DNA of 14,332 nucleotides from NCBI GenBank assembly GCA_003648395.1, contig QMPB01000046.1, positions 1 to 14,332 on the forward strand, in the 5' to 3' direction. The stretch's first letter is position 1; every line of letters begins with the position of its first letter. Origin of the DNA: Bacteroidota bacterium. Its GTDB lineage: Bacteria; Bacteroidota; Bacteroidia; Bacteroidales; UBA1556. A program made the translations under genes and the position numbers. A model generated the notes under the pieces. The model was not told where the DNA came from. It searched no databases and saw only the letters and a list, made by a program, of their open reading frames with translations. This document shows positions 1 to 6,010 of the stretch, one piece after another.

Positions 1-245
1 AATCCAATTTTTATTGGAGTATTAGGTTTATATACAATATCATTCCCTACTCCATCAACATCGGTAAGCATGAAATTATTGGTGCGGTAAAAAAAAGTTG
101 GTGTAATCATTATTCTATGAGGAAAATGATATATATAATCTGGATTATTAGCTCTAAATAATTTCTTTACAAAACCAACTTCTTGAGAAAAGGCTGAAAT
201 CGAGAAAACAAAAGACATTGTAATTAAAAGAATATATCTTATCAT
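1..245 (-). CDS. Secreted/outer-membrane protein, N-terminal part (possibly DUF4421)
   Basis: This is the first 81 codons of a gene that runs off the low-coordinate edge of the window. The start ATG (positions 245-243) opens a clear signal peptide: Met-Ile-Arg, then a hydrophobic stretch, then ...SAFSQ with probable cleavage near residue 21. The mature part begins EVGFVKKLFRANNPDYIYHF and continues with a pattern of Y/F-rich strands and a '...YKPNTPIKIG' motif. That pattern resembles the start of DUF4421-type outer-membrane proteins of Bacteroidota. This family call comes from pattern memory only and is tentative. The gene begins 4 nt after the stop codon of the Plug-like gene, so the two are probably co-transcribed and may be translationally coupled. 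The function is unknown. Confidence 0.6.
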   Translation of the reverse strand, partial: MIRYILLITMSFVFSISAFSQEVGFVKKLFRANNPDYIYHFPHRIMITPTFFYRTNNFMLTDVDGVGNDIVYKPNTPIKIG

Positions 246-249
246 TCTA

Positions 250-1542
250 TCAATAATTATTTAATGTTTGATATCCAATTAACCTATCCCAATACTGACC
301 TTGATCTTTATAATAAACATAAATTGTATATTCATTAACCGTCTCACTATAACTTCCTTCAAATGGCTCTACAAGACCAGTATTTTTTCCATTTGGCACA
401 TACAAATACTGATAATTATAATATCCTTGCTTCATTAATAGTGACGTTGTATATGTTTTGGTTAACTGATTATAAGCCATTCGAGATGAATTATCTATTC
501 TCCAGTCTGTTAATTGTCCAATAATATATATTCCACCATTTGTAATTACAGAATCCGTTTTAAGATTAAAATTAATAAAAGCATAGTCTGCTTCAATCTG
601 ATCACTCATCATTGGGTCGTCCCAGTCTATAACAGAATACCTTCCATTTAATTCTTCATATTTAAGATAATTCTTATTATATCGGCTTTCATCAGTAAGC
701 AAATCCACTTGGTAACCACTTTCATCGTATCTAATTTGGTTTACATGAGCAGATTGCACTTTTAGACTTCTAATATCAAATACTCGAAACTCATTTCCTC
801 CTTCAAATAGAATATCATTAGCAAGATTGAAATAAAGATATTCTGAAGTCATTATTTTAGGTTGGTGTTTCACAATCATATTATCTTTTCTACCATTTTG
901 CTGAATAACCATGGTAAAATCCTCATAAATATTAGGCATTGGATAATTCTGAAGATTTACTTTTACATATAGTTCTTGATCTTTATCTCTATAAATAGGC
1001 GACTTCGCCATAAAAACCTCTGAAACTACTTCTACCTTATTCTCAACAACATACATTCTCCTTGTTATTATAGGATTATCTGGTTCACCTTCTGGATAGA
1101 TCTTTAAAAGATAATTCCCCGACTTAGTAATACGCATATTACTAGATGGCAGCTGAACTCTATAATAATTGTAACGAATTGTAGTATTAAAAGAGCCTGT
1201 ATTAGAATTGAAATATTCTTCGTGCATACCATCAATATACTCCATTGGCAAAAGGTCTGCAGGAGTCCAATCGGCATTGCACAGAATAAAAGTATAATAG
1301 TAAGTTTCTGCCTCTACATTAAGGTCATCGAAAGACAATGTTAGAGTTCCTCCAGAGCCAAGTTCAAGTAGTGGTTTTGAATTCTTAAAACCTGTAGCAT
1401 GAAATAATACAGATTTAAAATTCTCACTATAAATATAATCGTCATAGCGTATATGATTATTGTCGTAATAATCATCCTCTTCTTGAGCAGAAACAGGTAA
1501 AAAAATAAATACGCCAATTATTAACAATAAGTATTTATACAT
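250..1542 (-). CDS. Type IX secretion system plug protein (DUF5103 family)
   Basis: A 430-residue secreted protein. Residues 1-20 are a signal peptide (MYKYLLLIIGVFIFLPVSAQ) followed by an acidic, Tyr-rich mature start. The body matches the DUF5103 pattern: an early 'FHATGF...PLLELGSGGTLTLSF' segment, 'CNADWTP' at about 88-94, 'YRVQLPSSNMRITKSGNYLLKIYP' at about 127-150, and a C-terminal 'EGSYSETVNEYTIYVYYKDQG' block at about 395-415 ending 'DRLIGY'. In T9SS the Plug protein closes one side of the large SprA outer-membrane channel; that role is known for the family and is assigned here by similarity. The length is normal for the family. The start is the only ATG that gives a signal peptide. 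It follows the repeat-containing secreted protein by 48 nt and precedes the partial gene by 4 nt, suggesting a small envelope operon. No classical Shine-Dalgarno sequence is visible. Confidence 0.85.
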   Translation of the reverse strand: MYKYLLLIIGVFIFLPVSAQEEDDYYDNNHIRYDDYIYSENFKSVLFHATGFKNSKPLLELGSGGTLTLSFDDLNVEAETYYYTFILCNADWTPADLLPMEYIDGMHEEYFNSNTGSFNTTIRYNYYRVQLPSSNMRITKSGNYLLKIYPEGEPDNPIITRRMYVVENKVEVVSEVFMAKSPIYRDKDQELYVKVNLQNYPMPNIYEDFTMVIQQNGRKDNMIVKHQPKIMTSEYLYFNLANDILFEGGNEFRVFDIRSLKVQSAHVNQIRYDESGYQVDLLTDESRYNKNYLKYEELNGRYSVIDWDDPMMSDQIEADYAFINFNLKTDSVITNGGIYIIGQLTDWRIDNSSRMAYNQLTKTYTTSLLMKQGYYNYQYLYVPNGKNTGLVEPFEGSYSETVNEYTIYVYYKDQGQYWDRLIGYQTLNNY

Positions 1543-1590
1543 TGTTTATTATATTTAATATAGAAACTTAGAATAAATCAAGATATAATA

Positions 1591-2661
1591 CTATAAATCT
1601 TCTAATAGTTTTATTTTATCATAATCAGCTTTATAGTCTTTATACTTAATGCTCTGATACAGAATTGATAAATCAATCTTACCGCTTAAGCCTGAAAGTT
1701 TAAGAGTAATGATTGAATTTTTATTATCCCAAGTAGTATACATTTCAACTTGTCCTTCACTAACAGCTAATCCTCTTTTAGTAAAATCTTCACGATAAGT
1801 ATCAGTCTTCCAAATAATAGTATCGCTTTGTGGTTTACCATATTTACTTATTAATATTTTCTGTAAGTGCATATAATCATATACATACTCTATTTTATCG
1901 GAATATTTATTAGCTATAAGATAATCTCCAGTAGTAAGCTTATTCTTTGTAAAATTATAAGTAAATACTACGTCAAATTTACCAATCTTCTTACTGTATG
2001 CAAGTACATTTCCATTTTCATTAATAAGTTTTGCCTTTTCTTTATCCTTAACATAGTTTTTTGAGTTTCCCCATTTACTTTTTCTGAAACCAACTTCTGA
2101 AAAAATCTTAAGATCATGTTTATAACGCAACCTATCTTCAAGATGACTAAGCTCCCTACTATAGTACTCTATGGAGAAATCAATTACACTTTTTTCACCG
2201 TTTAATGTATAAAAAATATCTGTTCTCTCAGTTTGCCATGCAGAATAAAAAAGCATTTGATCTTTACTTATAGCTAATCCCCAATTGGGGAAATCACTTC
2301 TATAAGTGTCATTTTTCCAAACAACTTCATCTTCTATTAGCTTACCATATTTAGCAGATAATCCTTCTTTTACTCTATTATATTCAATTACATATTTATT
2401 TAAATCTGTATACTTTTCAGTAACTAAATATCTAGCACTAATAAGTTTATCATAAGCAAAATTATAATAAACAATACACTTATACCCAGCAACTACAGCA
2501 TCATAGGCTATTAACACATCGGTTTCTTTAAATAATTTATTAGTTTCAAGACCTTTCACCTGCTCTTTAGTCATTCCCCAATCTGTTTTTCTAAAATCGT
2601 GAGCTTGAACTAATCCAACTAAAGCAATAAACAGAAATGATAAAATAATAAACTTCTTCAT
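1591..2661 (-). CDS. Secreted protein with two homologous ~150-residue halves, function unknown
   Basis: A 356-residue protein. Residues 1-20 form a typical signal peptide (MKKFIILSFLFIALVGLVQA, cleavage before His21). The mature protein is an internal duplication with an offset of about 169 residues. FRKTDWG (23-29) matches FRKSKWG (192-198), YNFAYDKL (66-73) matches YNFTKNKL (235-242), AKYGK (103-107) matches SKYGK (272-276), and WKNDTYRSDF (115-124) matches WKTDTYREDF (284-293). The halves are joined by a charged, probably helical linker (about 168-188) and the protein ends in a Lys/Asp-rich tail. Each half is Tyr- and Trp-rich and looks beta-rich. I do not recognise the family or any catalytic motif. 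It lies 48 nt upstream of the Plug-like gene on the same strand and may share its transcript. It is probably periplasmic or surface-exposed. Confidence 0.8.
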   Translation of the reverse strand: MKKFIILSFLFIALVGLVQAHDFRKTDWGMTKEQVKGLETNKLFKETDVLIAYDAVVAGYKCIVYYNFAYDKLISARYLVTEKYTDLNKYVIEYNRVKEGLSAKYGKLIEDEVVWKNDTYRSDFPNWGLAISKDQMLFYSAWQTERTDIFYTLNGEKSVIDFSIEYYSRELSHLEDRLRYKHDLKIFSEVGFRKSKWGNSKNYVKDKEKAKLINENGNVLAYSKKIGKFDVVFTYNFTKNKLTTGDYLIANKYSDKIEYVYDYMHLQKILISKYGKPQSDTIIWKTDTYREDFTKRGLAVSEGQVEMYTTWDNKNSIITLKLSGLSGKIDLSILYQSIKYKDYKADYDKIKLLEDL

Positions 2662-2828
2662 AAGTAATATTTGTATTGTTATTAATATATTTTAATAGAT
2701 CATCTAAATGATAATCAACGGTATTTAAGAAAATTAAACACAATCCCAAAATAATATTATTATTCTGAAATTATATTTACTAATATGCAAATATATTAAT
2801 AAAAGCTTACAATACTATAATAAGCTTA

Positions 2829-2844
2829 TTGCTATTGTTAGCAA
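2829..2844 (-). terminator. Small stem-loop after ppnP, candidate terminator
   Basis: TTGCTA (2829-2834), a 4-nt loop, and TAGCAA (2839-2844) form a perfect 6-bp stem 15 nt past the ppnP stop codon. On the transcribed (minus) strand it is followed by TAAGCTTATTATAGT. The 12-bp palindrome AATAAGCTTATT (2819-2830) abuts it. There is no strong U-run, so termination is only a suggestion. Confidence 0.35.
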
Positions 2845-2859
2845 CAAATTATTACTTCT

Positions 2860-3141
2860 TTATTTGTAATAACAAATATAAGAACTTACTTCATCAGCCT
2901 TAAATTTAAAATCTTTTCCTGCATGAGTAGTAAATTCATCATCAACACTACATTCTTTCCATTTGTCATTGCCTTCTTCCCAGAAACTAATCTTTCCAGA
3001 TGTAATCTTATAATGCTCATTAACCACAGCCCCAAATGAGAACTCTCCATCAGCAATAATTCCTACTGAAAAAGCATTATTATCACTATCGTAAGTAAGT
3101 GACATTACTCTATCGTCATGGTACTTTCTTAATTTATACAT
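2860..3141 (-). CDS. ppnP: Pyrimidine/purine nucleoside phosphorylase PpnP (DUF1255/YaiE family)
   Basis: A 93-residue protein, close to the length of the E. coli PpnP (about 94). The family pattern is visible throughout: 'SVGIIADGEFSFG' (25-37), corresponding to the E. coli SVGVMVEGEYTF segment, 'ITSGKISFW' (46-54), and the closing 'SSYICYY' (86-92), corresponding to TSYLCRY. The fold is a small cupin-like beta barrel. Family members split a broad range of purine and pyrimidine nucleosides with phosphate into free base and ribose-1-phosphate (nucleoside salvage, cytoplasmic). The start ATG at 3141-3139 is fixed by a strong Shine-Dalgarno sequence, which is unusual in this window. The gene appears monocistronic: about 200 nt of non-coding DNA follow before the next gene, and a large gap precedes it. 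Confidence 0.9.
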   Translation of the reverse strand: MYKLRKYHDDRVMSLTYDSDNNAFSVGIIADGEFSFGAVVNEHYKITSGKISFWEEGNDKWKECSVDDEFTTHAGKDFKFKADEVSSYICYYK

Positions 3142-3144
3142 ATT

Positions 3145-3150
3145 TCCTCC
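3145..3150 (-). promoter_or_regulatory. Strong Shine-Dalgarno sequence of ppnP
   Basis: On the minus strand GGAGGA lies directly upstream of the start, with only AAT between it and the ATG and an A-run before it. Genes of Bacteroidota usually lack such a site, and no other gene here shows one as clear. The GGAGG-to-ATG spacing (4 nt) is on the short side. Confidence 0.7.
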
Positions 3151-3158
3151 TTTTTTAT

Positions 3159-3172
3159 GAGATAAGTATCTC
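3159..3172. repeat. Inverted repeat in the ppnP leader
   Basis: GAGATA (3159-3164), AG, TATCTC (3167-3172) form a perfect 6-bp inverted repeat just before the A-run and Shine-Dalgarno sequence of ppnP. As RNA it could form a 5-bp stem with a 4-nt loop next to the ribosome binding site. As DNA it could be a small operator. Neither role is shown. Confidence 0.4.
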
Positions 3173-3439
3173 TAGTTAATAATCACTTCATTCTTTAGAT
3201 TTCGCAAGTTACAAAATATAGAAGCTATTGTCAAGAGGAGATAAATCAAATCTTAATTTTTACTTAGATTTATTAATCTTCACACCAAATAAAGCTGATA
3301 GCTATTCAAAAAAACAATAAAAGAATTCTAAGTAATTAATTGCCTTACACTATAATAAGCCTTACTCCTACTTGATTATTAGTTAATTACAATTTATCAT
3401 TCTAAATAAGTTCTAAATAAGCATTTTTACCCATAATAA

Positions 3440-3472
3440 TTTGCTTTTAACGAACAAAAGTTCATAATTTTG
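3440..3472 (+). promoter_or_regulatory. Candidate Bacteroidota-type promoter, plus strand
   Basis: TTTG (3440-3443) and TAATTTTG (3465-3472) match the Bacteroidota -33 (TTTG) and -7 (TAnnTTTG) boxes exactly, with a 21-nt spacer from TTG to TA, within the usual range. It points towards the small ORF at 3734, giving a leader of roughly 250 nt, or towards a non-coding RNA. It is the best promoter match seen in the window. Confidence 0.5.
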
Positions 3473-3544
3473 TCCTTTTAAGTATTTTTATACTTAATTA
3501 TTATTAAACTGTTTATCATGCAATACTCCGTTGACTTTTTGTTT

Positions 3545-3570
3545 CTCGCAAAGCCGCAAAGCCGCAACGG
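3545..3570. repeat. CGCAAAG-type dispersed intergenic repeat, copy C (short)
   Basis: Starts CTCGCAAAGCCGCAAAGCCG and shares the initial CTCGCAAAG with the longer copies at 5808 and 13195. The unit GCAAAGCC is tandemly repeated. Such motifs are common between genes in Bacteroidota. This copy lacks the longer flanking body of the other two. Confidence 0.5.
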
Positions 3571-3654
3571 TCTGGTTTACAATAATTTATATAAATTAGA
3601 CTACTACTTGTAATCACCTACATATCAATAATTTATGAAATCATAACCAGCCTG

Positions 3655-3670
3655 CCTCGATACATCGGGG
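3655..3670. repeat. GC-rich hairpin
   Basis: CCTCGAT (3655-3661) pairs with ATCGGGG (3664-3670), including one G-T pair, to form a compact stem in otherwise very AT-rich DNA. It lies about 65 nt upstream of the small plus-strand ORF. It could be an RNA structure in that leader or a terminator-like element, but no U-run follows. Confidence 0.35.
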
Positions 3671-3733
3671 AACTATTAATTATTAGCACATTATTAATTT
3701 AGAACATTATCAAATAATTAAACAACAGAAATT

Positions 3734-3838
3734 ATGTACACAACAGAGATTATATGGCTACTAACTTGGCCGATATTTATATATATGAGCCTGAAACTAA
3801 GTCATTACTTTATTGAGAAGATTGAAGAGAAAGAGTAA
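3734..3838 (+). CDS. Candidate 34-residue single-span membrane peptide
   Basis: ATG to TAA encodes MYTTEIIWLLTWPIFIYMSL (1-20) then a charged tail ending FIEKIEEKE. The composition is that of a real small membrane protein. The N-terminus is short and near neutral, a Trp/Leu/Ile-rich transmembrane segment spans about residues 5-21, and the C-terminus is amphipathic with alternating Lys and Glu. No family is recognised. It is the only plausible plus-strand gene and lies downstream of an exact Bacteroidota-type promoter with a long leader. No Shine-Dalgarno sequence is seen. A chance ORF of this length is possible, so the call rests on composition and promoter. Confidence 0.45.
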   Translation: MYTTEIIWLLTWPIFIYMSLKLSHYFIEKIEEKE

Positions 3839-3846
3839 CTAATATA

Positions 3847-3936
3847 ATGGCAATAAGACAATACAGAAATAGTTCCATAATACCTTTTCTGATTATTGAG
3901 TGTAAACCTATAAATTACGGTGAGAAACCACCTTAG
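3847..3936 (+). pseudogene. Possible HsdR_N-like coding remnant
   Basis: A 29-codon open stretch reads MAIRQYRNSSIIPFLIIECK (1-20) then PINYGEKPP before a stop. 'IPFLIIECKP' resembles the core strand and nuclease motif (E-x-K) of type I restriction R-subunit N-terminal domains (HSDR_N_2 type: '...PFLLIECKAP'). Nothing before or after extends the similarity, so it would be a tiny remnant, and chance is a real alternative. Its end overlaps the opposite-strand remnant at 3908-4060. Confidence 0.2.
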
Positions 3937-4060
3937 TAGCCTTAAGCCAAGAAACCTTAAAGTCTGAATCACTAAAGTCTGTTTCCATTGATAATACTCC
4001 CCTATCCATACTTTTAATTTTTTCTATTAGTATTGTATTATCTGAAGAAACTAGCGTGTC
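3908..4060 (-). pseudogene. Remnant of a DUF481-type outer-membrane protein gene
   Basis: On the minus strand, 50 open codons followed by TAG read DTLVSSDNTILIEKIKSMDR (first 20), then GVLSMETDFSDSDFKVSWLK (next 20), then ATKVVSHRNL. The '(K)SMDRGVL-x-METDFSDSDFK-x-W' block is characteristic of the N-terminal region of DUF481-like proteins of Bacteroidota, which normally follows a signal peptide ending in ...AQ and precedes a beta-barrel. The codon before Asp is an in-frame TAA (4063-4061). If it were once CAA, the junction would read NAQ-DTLV, as in intact relatives. No signal peptide can be read upstream and no barrel follows downstream, so both ends are lost. It lies just past the 3' end of the receiver-kinase gene. 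Confidence 0.5.
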
Positions 4061-4160
4061 TTAAGCATTTACTTTTACAAAAAATCTGTCTTTTCTGTCT
4101 TTTGCAAGCATTGTAGCGTGTTTAGCTCTATAAACTCCTCTCTTATCTCTCTTCTAATAC

Positions 4161-5279
4161 TTACAATTTCAAGATTAGACTAAATTTTGAGCCAACATCA
4201 GGTTTACTATCTACCTTAATATTTCCATTATTAAGGTCAACTATTTTTTTCATTATAGAAAGGCCAAGGCCTGTTCCAGAAATATTTCTAGTTTTAGCAT
4301 TCTTGGCTCTCATAAACTCTTCGAAAAGATGTGACTTCTCTTCTTCATTCATTCCAATACCTGTGTCTTCAACTTGAATATGGAGTTCATTTGCTTTTTG
4401 CTCTATTGTAAATATTACTTTCCCTTTTTGCTTATTGTATTTTATAGCATTTGAAAGTAAATTATTGAATATTATCTCATAATCAGATGCGTCAGCTTGA
4501 ATAATTAGTTTATTTGGGAAATTGGTAATTATCTCTACTTCTTTCTCTTTAGCAGCTGGCTCAATGGCAATAATAGAACTTTTAGCTATTTCCGTAATAT
4601 CAATTTCGGTAATATTTCGAGCTTTTCTTCCAGATTCTATCTTTGTGAAATCAAGCATATCCATTATTAATGTTCTCATTGACTGAATTCTATCGAGAGA
4701 ACGATTAATCATCAAATCATAATCTTCAAGCTTATCTCCTGCTTGCCTATCTTTGATAATTCGCAGATAGCTTTCAATTGTATTTATTGGAGATTTAAGT
4801 TCATGGGAAAGAACAGAAAGAAACTGAAAACGAATTTTCTTGCCTTCAGCTTTCATTTCTCTTGTCATTCGCTTCAAAAATAAATGTTTAGTTATGCTTT
4901 CGATTGCTGTAGTAAGTTCTTGTTTTGTAAATGGTTTTGGAACAAAATTGAAAGCACCATTATTTGTTGCTTTTACCGCTAATTCTATTGATGCATAAGA
5001 TGTTATCATCATTACAGCAAGATCATATTTTCGTTCCTTTATTATTTCAAGAACTTCTATTCCCTCTATTCCAGGGAGTTTATTGTCGAGCAAAACAATA
5101 TCTATTACATCATTCTCAATTATTGAAAGTGCTTCTTCTCCTGTTTCAGCATCCAATAATTCATATTCGAAATCATCGTCGTGAAAAGGAAATGAAATAA
5201 TTAGATTCCTAAGCCCTCGGCGTATACCTGTTCTTATTCCAGTTTCGTCATCTACTATTAAGATTTTTAGTTTTTCCAT
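4161..5279 (-). CDS. Receiver-histidine kinase (N-terminal response regulator domain fused to HisKA-HATPase)
   Basis: A 372-residue soluble protein with no membrane segment or PAS domain. Residues 1-125 are a receiver: acidic pocket Asp10/Asp11, phospho-acceptor Asp65 (IVLLDNKLPG), Thr93 and Lys115 with canonical spacing. A helical linker (about 126-150) leads to HisKA with His159 (SHELKSPI). HATPase_c follows: N-box with Asn277 (NNLLSNAIKY), G1 DTGIG (305-309), and G2 GTGLGL (335-340). The receiver is thus the input domain of a kinase, the reverse of the usual hybrid order. It should pass phosphate or a conformational signal from an upstream kinase into a second kinase step. It follows the single-domain receiver gene after 104 nt that contain phased short repeats. 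It is probably the last gene of the hydrogenase-linked signalling set. Its output partner is not evident. Confidence 0.9.
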   Translation of the reverse strand: MEKLKILIVDDETGIRTGIRRGLRNLIISFPFHDDDFEYELLDAETGEEALSIIENDVIDIVLLDNKLPGIEGIEVLEIIKERKYDLAVMMITSYASIELAVKATNNGAFNFVPKPFTKQELTTAIESITKHLFLKRMTREMKAEGKKIRFQFLSVLSHELKSPINTIESYLRIIKDRQAGDKLEDYDLMINRSLDRIQSMRTLIMDMLDFTKIESGRKARNITEIDITEIAKSSIIAIEPAAKEKEVEIITNFPNKLIIQADASDYEIIFNNLLSNAIKYNKQKGKVIFTIEQKANELHIQVEDTGIGMNEEEKSHLFEEFMRAKNAKTRNISGTGLGLSIMKKIVDLNNGNIKVDSKPDVGSKFSLILKL

Positions 5280-5309
5280 GATTTTTTATTGTAAAAGGTT
5301 TTTATACGT

Positions 5310-5383
5310 TGTAAAGAATTGTAATATCATTTTAGCACCTTAGCATTTCTTACAATTCCTTACTATTCTTTACATTATCAATA
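5310..5383. repeat. Phased 10-nt repeats and inverted repeat between the receiver and receiver-kinase genes
   Basis: On the minus strand three near-copies follow each other at 10-nt spacing: GTAAAGAATA, GTAAGGAATT and GTAAGAAATG. An inverted copy, TTACAATTCTTTAC, follows 25 nt later. On the plus strand the arms GTAAAGAATTGTAA (5311-5324) and TTACAATTCCTTAC (5350-5363) match in 13 of 14 positions. A competing right arm TTCTTTACA lies at 5367-5375. This may be protein-binding direct repeats on one face of the helix or alternative RNA hairpins that attenuate the downstream kinase. Confidence 0.5.
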
Positions 5384-5776
5384 CTACAATTTCAAAAGCT
5401 TATTAATCTCTCTATGCAGTTGATCTGGGCGAATATTCTTCTCCAAGTAAGCATCAGCTTTCATCCAGCTTTTATCAGTTTCATTCTCTAATTCGAAAAT
5501 ATAACCACTTACTGAAGATGATGCAGTAGCTAGAATAATTGGTGTGTCAGGATATTTCTTCTTGAACTTATATGATAAAATAAATCCACTATCATCATTC
5601 TCCATCATTAAGTCAAATATTGCCAAATCTGGTTTAGTTGTTTCAATTATCTCCTCGCATTCTTTTTGACTTTCCGCAATTATTGTTTCAAATCCAAATT
5701 TTTCAACATGGAACTTAATTATATTTAGACAATCTTGATCGTCATCTGCAATTAGTATTATTTTCTTGTTGTTCAT
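5384..5776 (-). CDS. Single-domain response regulator (CheY-like receiver)
   Basis: A 130-residue protein that is only a receiver domain. The acidic pocket is Asp11-Asp13 (IADDDQD), the phospho-acceptor is Asp55 (AIFDLMM), followed by Thr84 (LATAS) and Lys113 (LEKNI). The Thr-to-Lys distance is 29 residues against about 22 in standard receivers, so a short insertion (about 88-107, GYIFELENETDKSWMKADAY) sits between strands 4 and 5. It has no DNA-binding or enzymatic output domain and must act by protein contact or phosphotransfer. It lies downstream of the sensory hydrogenase-kinase and upstream of the receiver-kinase, a natural position for a phosphorelay intermediate. A candidate promoter with two adjacent palindromes lies about 100 nt upstream. 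Confidence 0.9.
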   Translation of the reverse strand: MNNKKIILIADDDQDCLNIIKFHVEKFGFETIIAESQKECEEIIETTKPDLAIFDLMMENDDSGFILSYKFKKKYPDTPIILATASSSVSGYIFELENETDKSWMKADAYLEKNIRPDQLHREINKLLKL

Positions 5777-5879
5777 ATTTTCTAGTTATTAATTGTTATT
5801 AAAATCTCTCGCAAAGTTTATTATTCGCTTTGCTCACAATATACTTATCCACAAATTTTCACGAATTAAACTAATTTCT

Positions 5880-5887
5880 CAAATTTA
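5880..5887 (-). promoter_or_regulatory. Candidate -7 box for the receiver/receiver-kinase genes
   Basis: On the minus strand TAAATTTG matches the TAnnTTTG box of Bacteroidota exactly, about 100 nt upstream of the receiver start. No TTTG stands at the expected -33 position; two palindromes lie there instead, as might occur at an activator-dependent promoter. Confidence 0.4.
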
Positions 5888-5902
5888 TTGCAATGTAAAA
5901 TA

Positions 5903-5933
5903 ATAATAAGTTATTATGTATTGCATGCAATAC
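5903..5933. promoter_or_regulatory. Two adjacent perfect palindromes, candidate operator
   Basis: ATAATAA-G-TTATTAT (5903-5917) is directly followed by GTATTGCATGCAATAC (5918-5933), a perfect 16-bp palindrome. Together they lie 15-46 nt upstream of the candidate -7 box at 5880-5887, the usual place for an activator dimer. Confidence 0.5.
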
Positions 5934-6010
5934 TTCACATAAATAGTTTTGCTATATTTTAGCATTAAATCCGTAATCATCCGCCTATTTCGTGTCATCT
6001 GTGTTCTAAA

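Larger units (their letters stand above)
3142..4160. other. Gene-poor kilobase between ppnP and the receiver-kinase gene
   Basis: No ORF of ordinary size occurs on either strand. It contains the ppnP leader, a plus-strand Bacteroidota-type promoter (3440-3472), a copy of a CGCAAAG-type repeat (3545-3570), a hairpin (3655-3670), a candidate 34-codon ORF (3734-3838), and two apparent coding remnants (about 3847-3936 plus and 3908-4060 minus). Between 3173 and 3439 I see only AT-rich sequence with nothing recognisable. Confidence 0.6.
5808..6006. repeat. Dispersed intergenic repeat, copy A
   Basis: Begins CTCGCAAAG, passes through ATTATTCGC, GCTCACAAT and CGAATTA-ACTAATT blocks, and ends with CGTGTCATCTGTGTTC a few bases from the stop codon of the sensory kinase gene. 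Copy B at 13195-13420 has the same blocks in the same order. The last 40 nt agree at about 31 positions by eye. It holds no coding potential. The two palindromes at 5903-5933 are specific to this copy. Confidence 0.6.

Noticed and set aside
3173..3439. Possible gene in the AT-rich gap upstream of ppnP
   Set aside because: All six frames are broken by frequent stops and no family motif could be read.
3545..3570. Insertion sequence end
   Set aside because: No transposase or paired terminal inverted repeat is present; the motif fits a common intergenic repeat.
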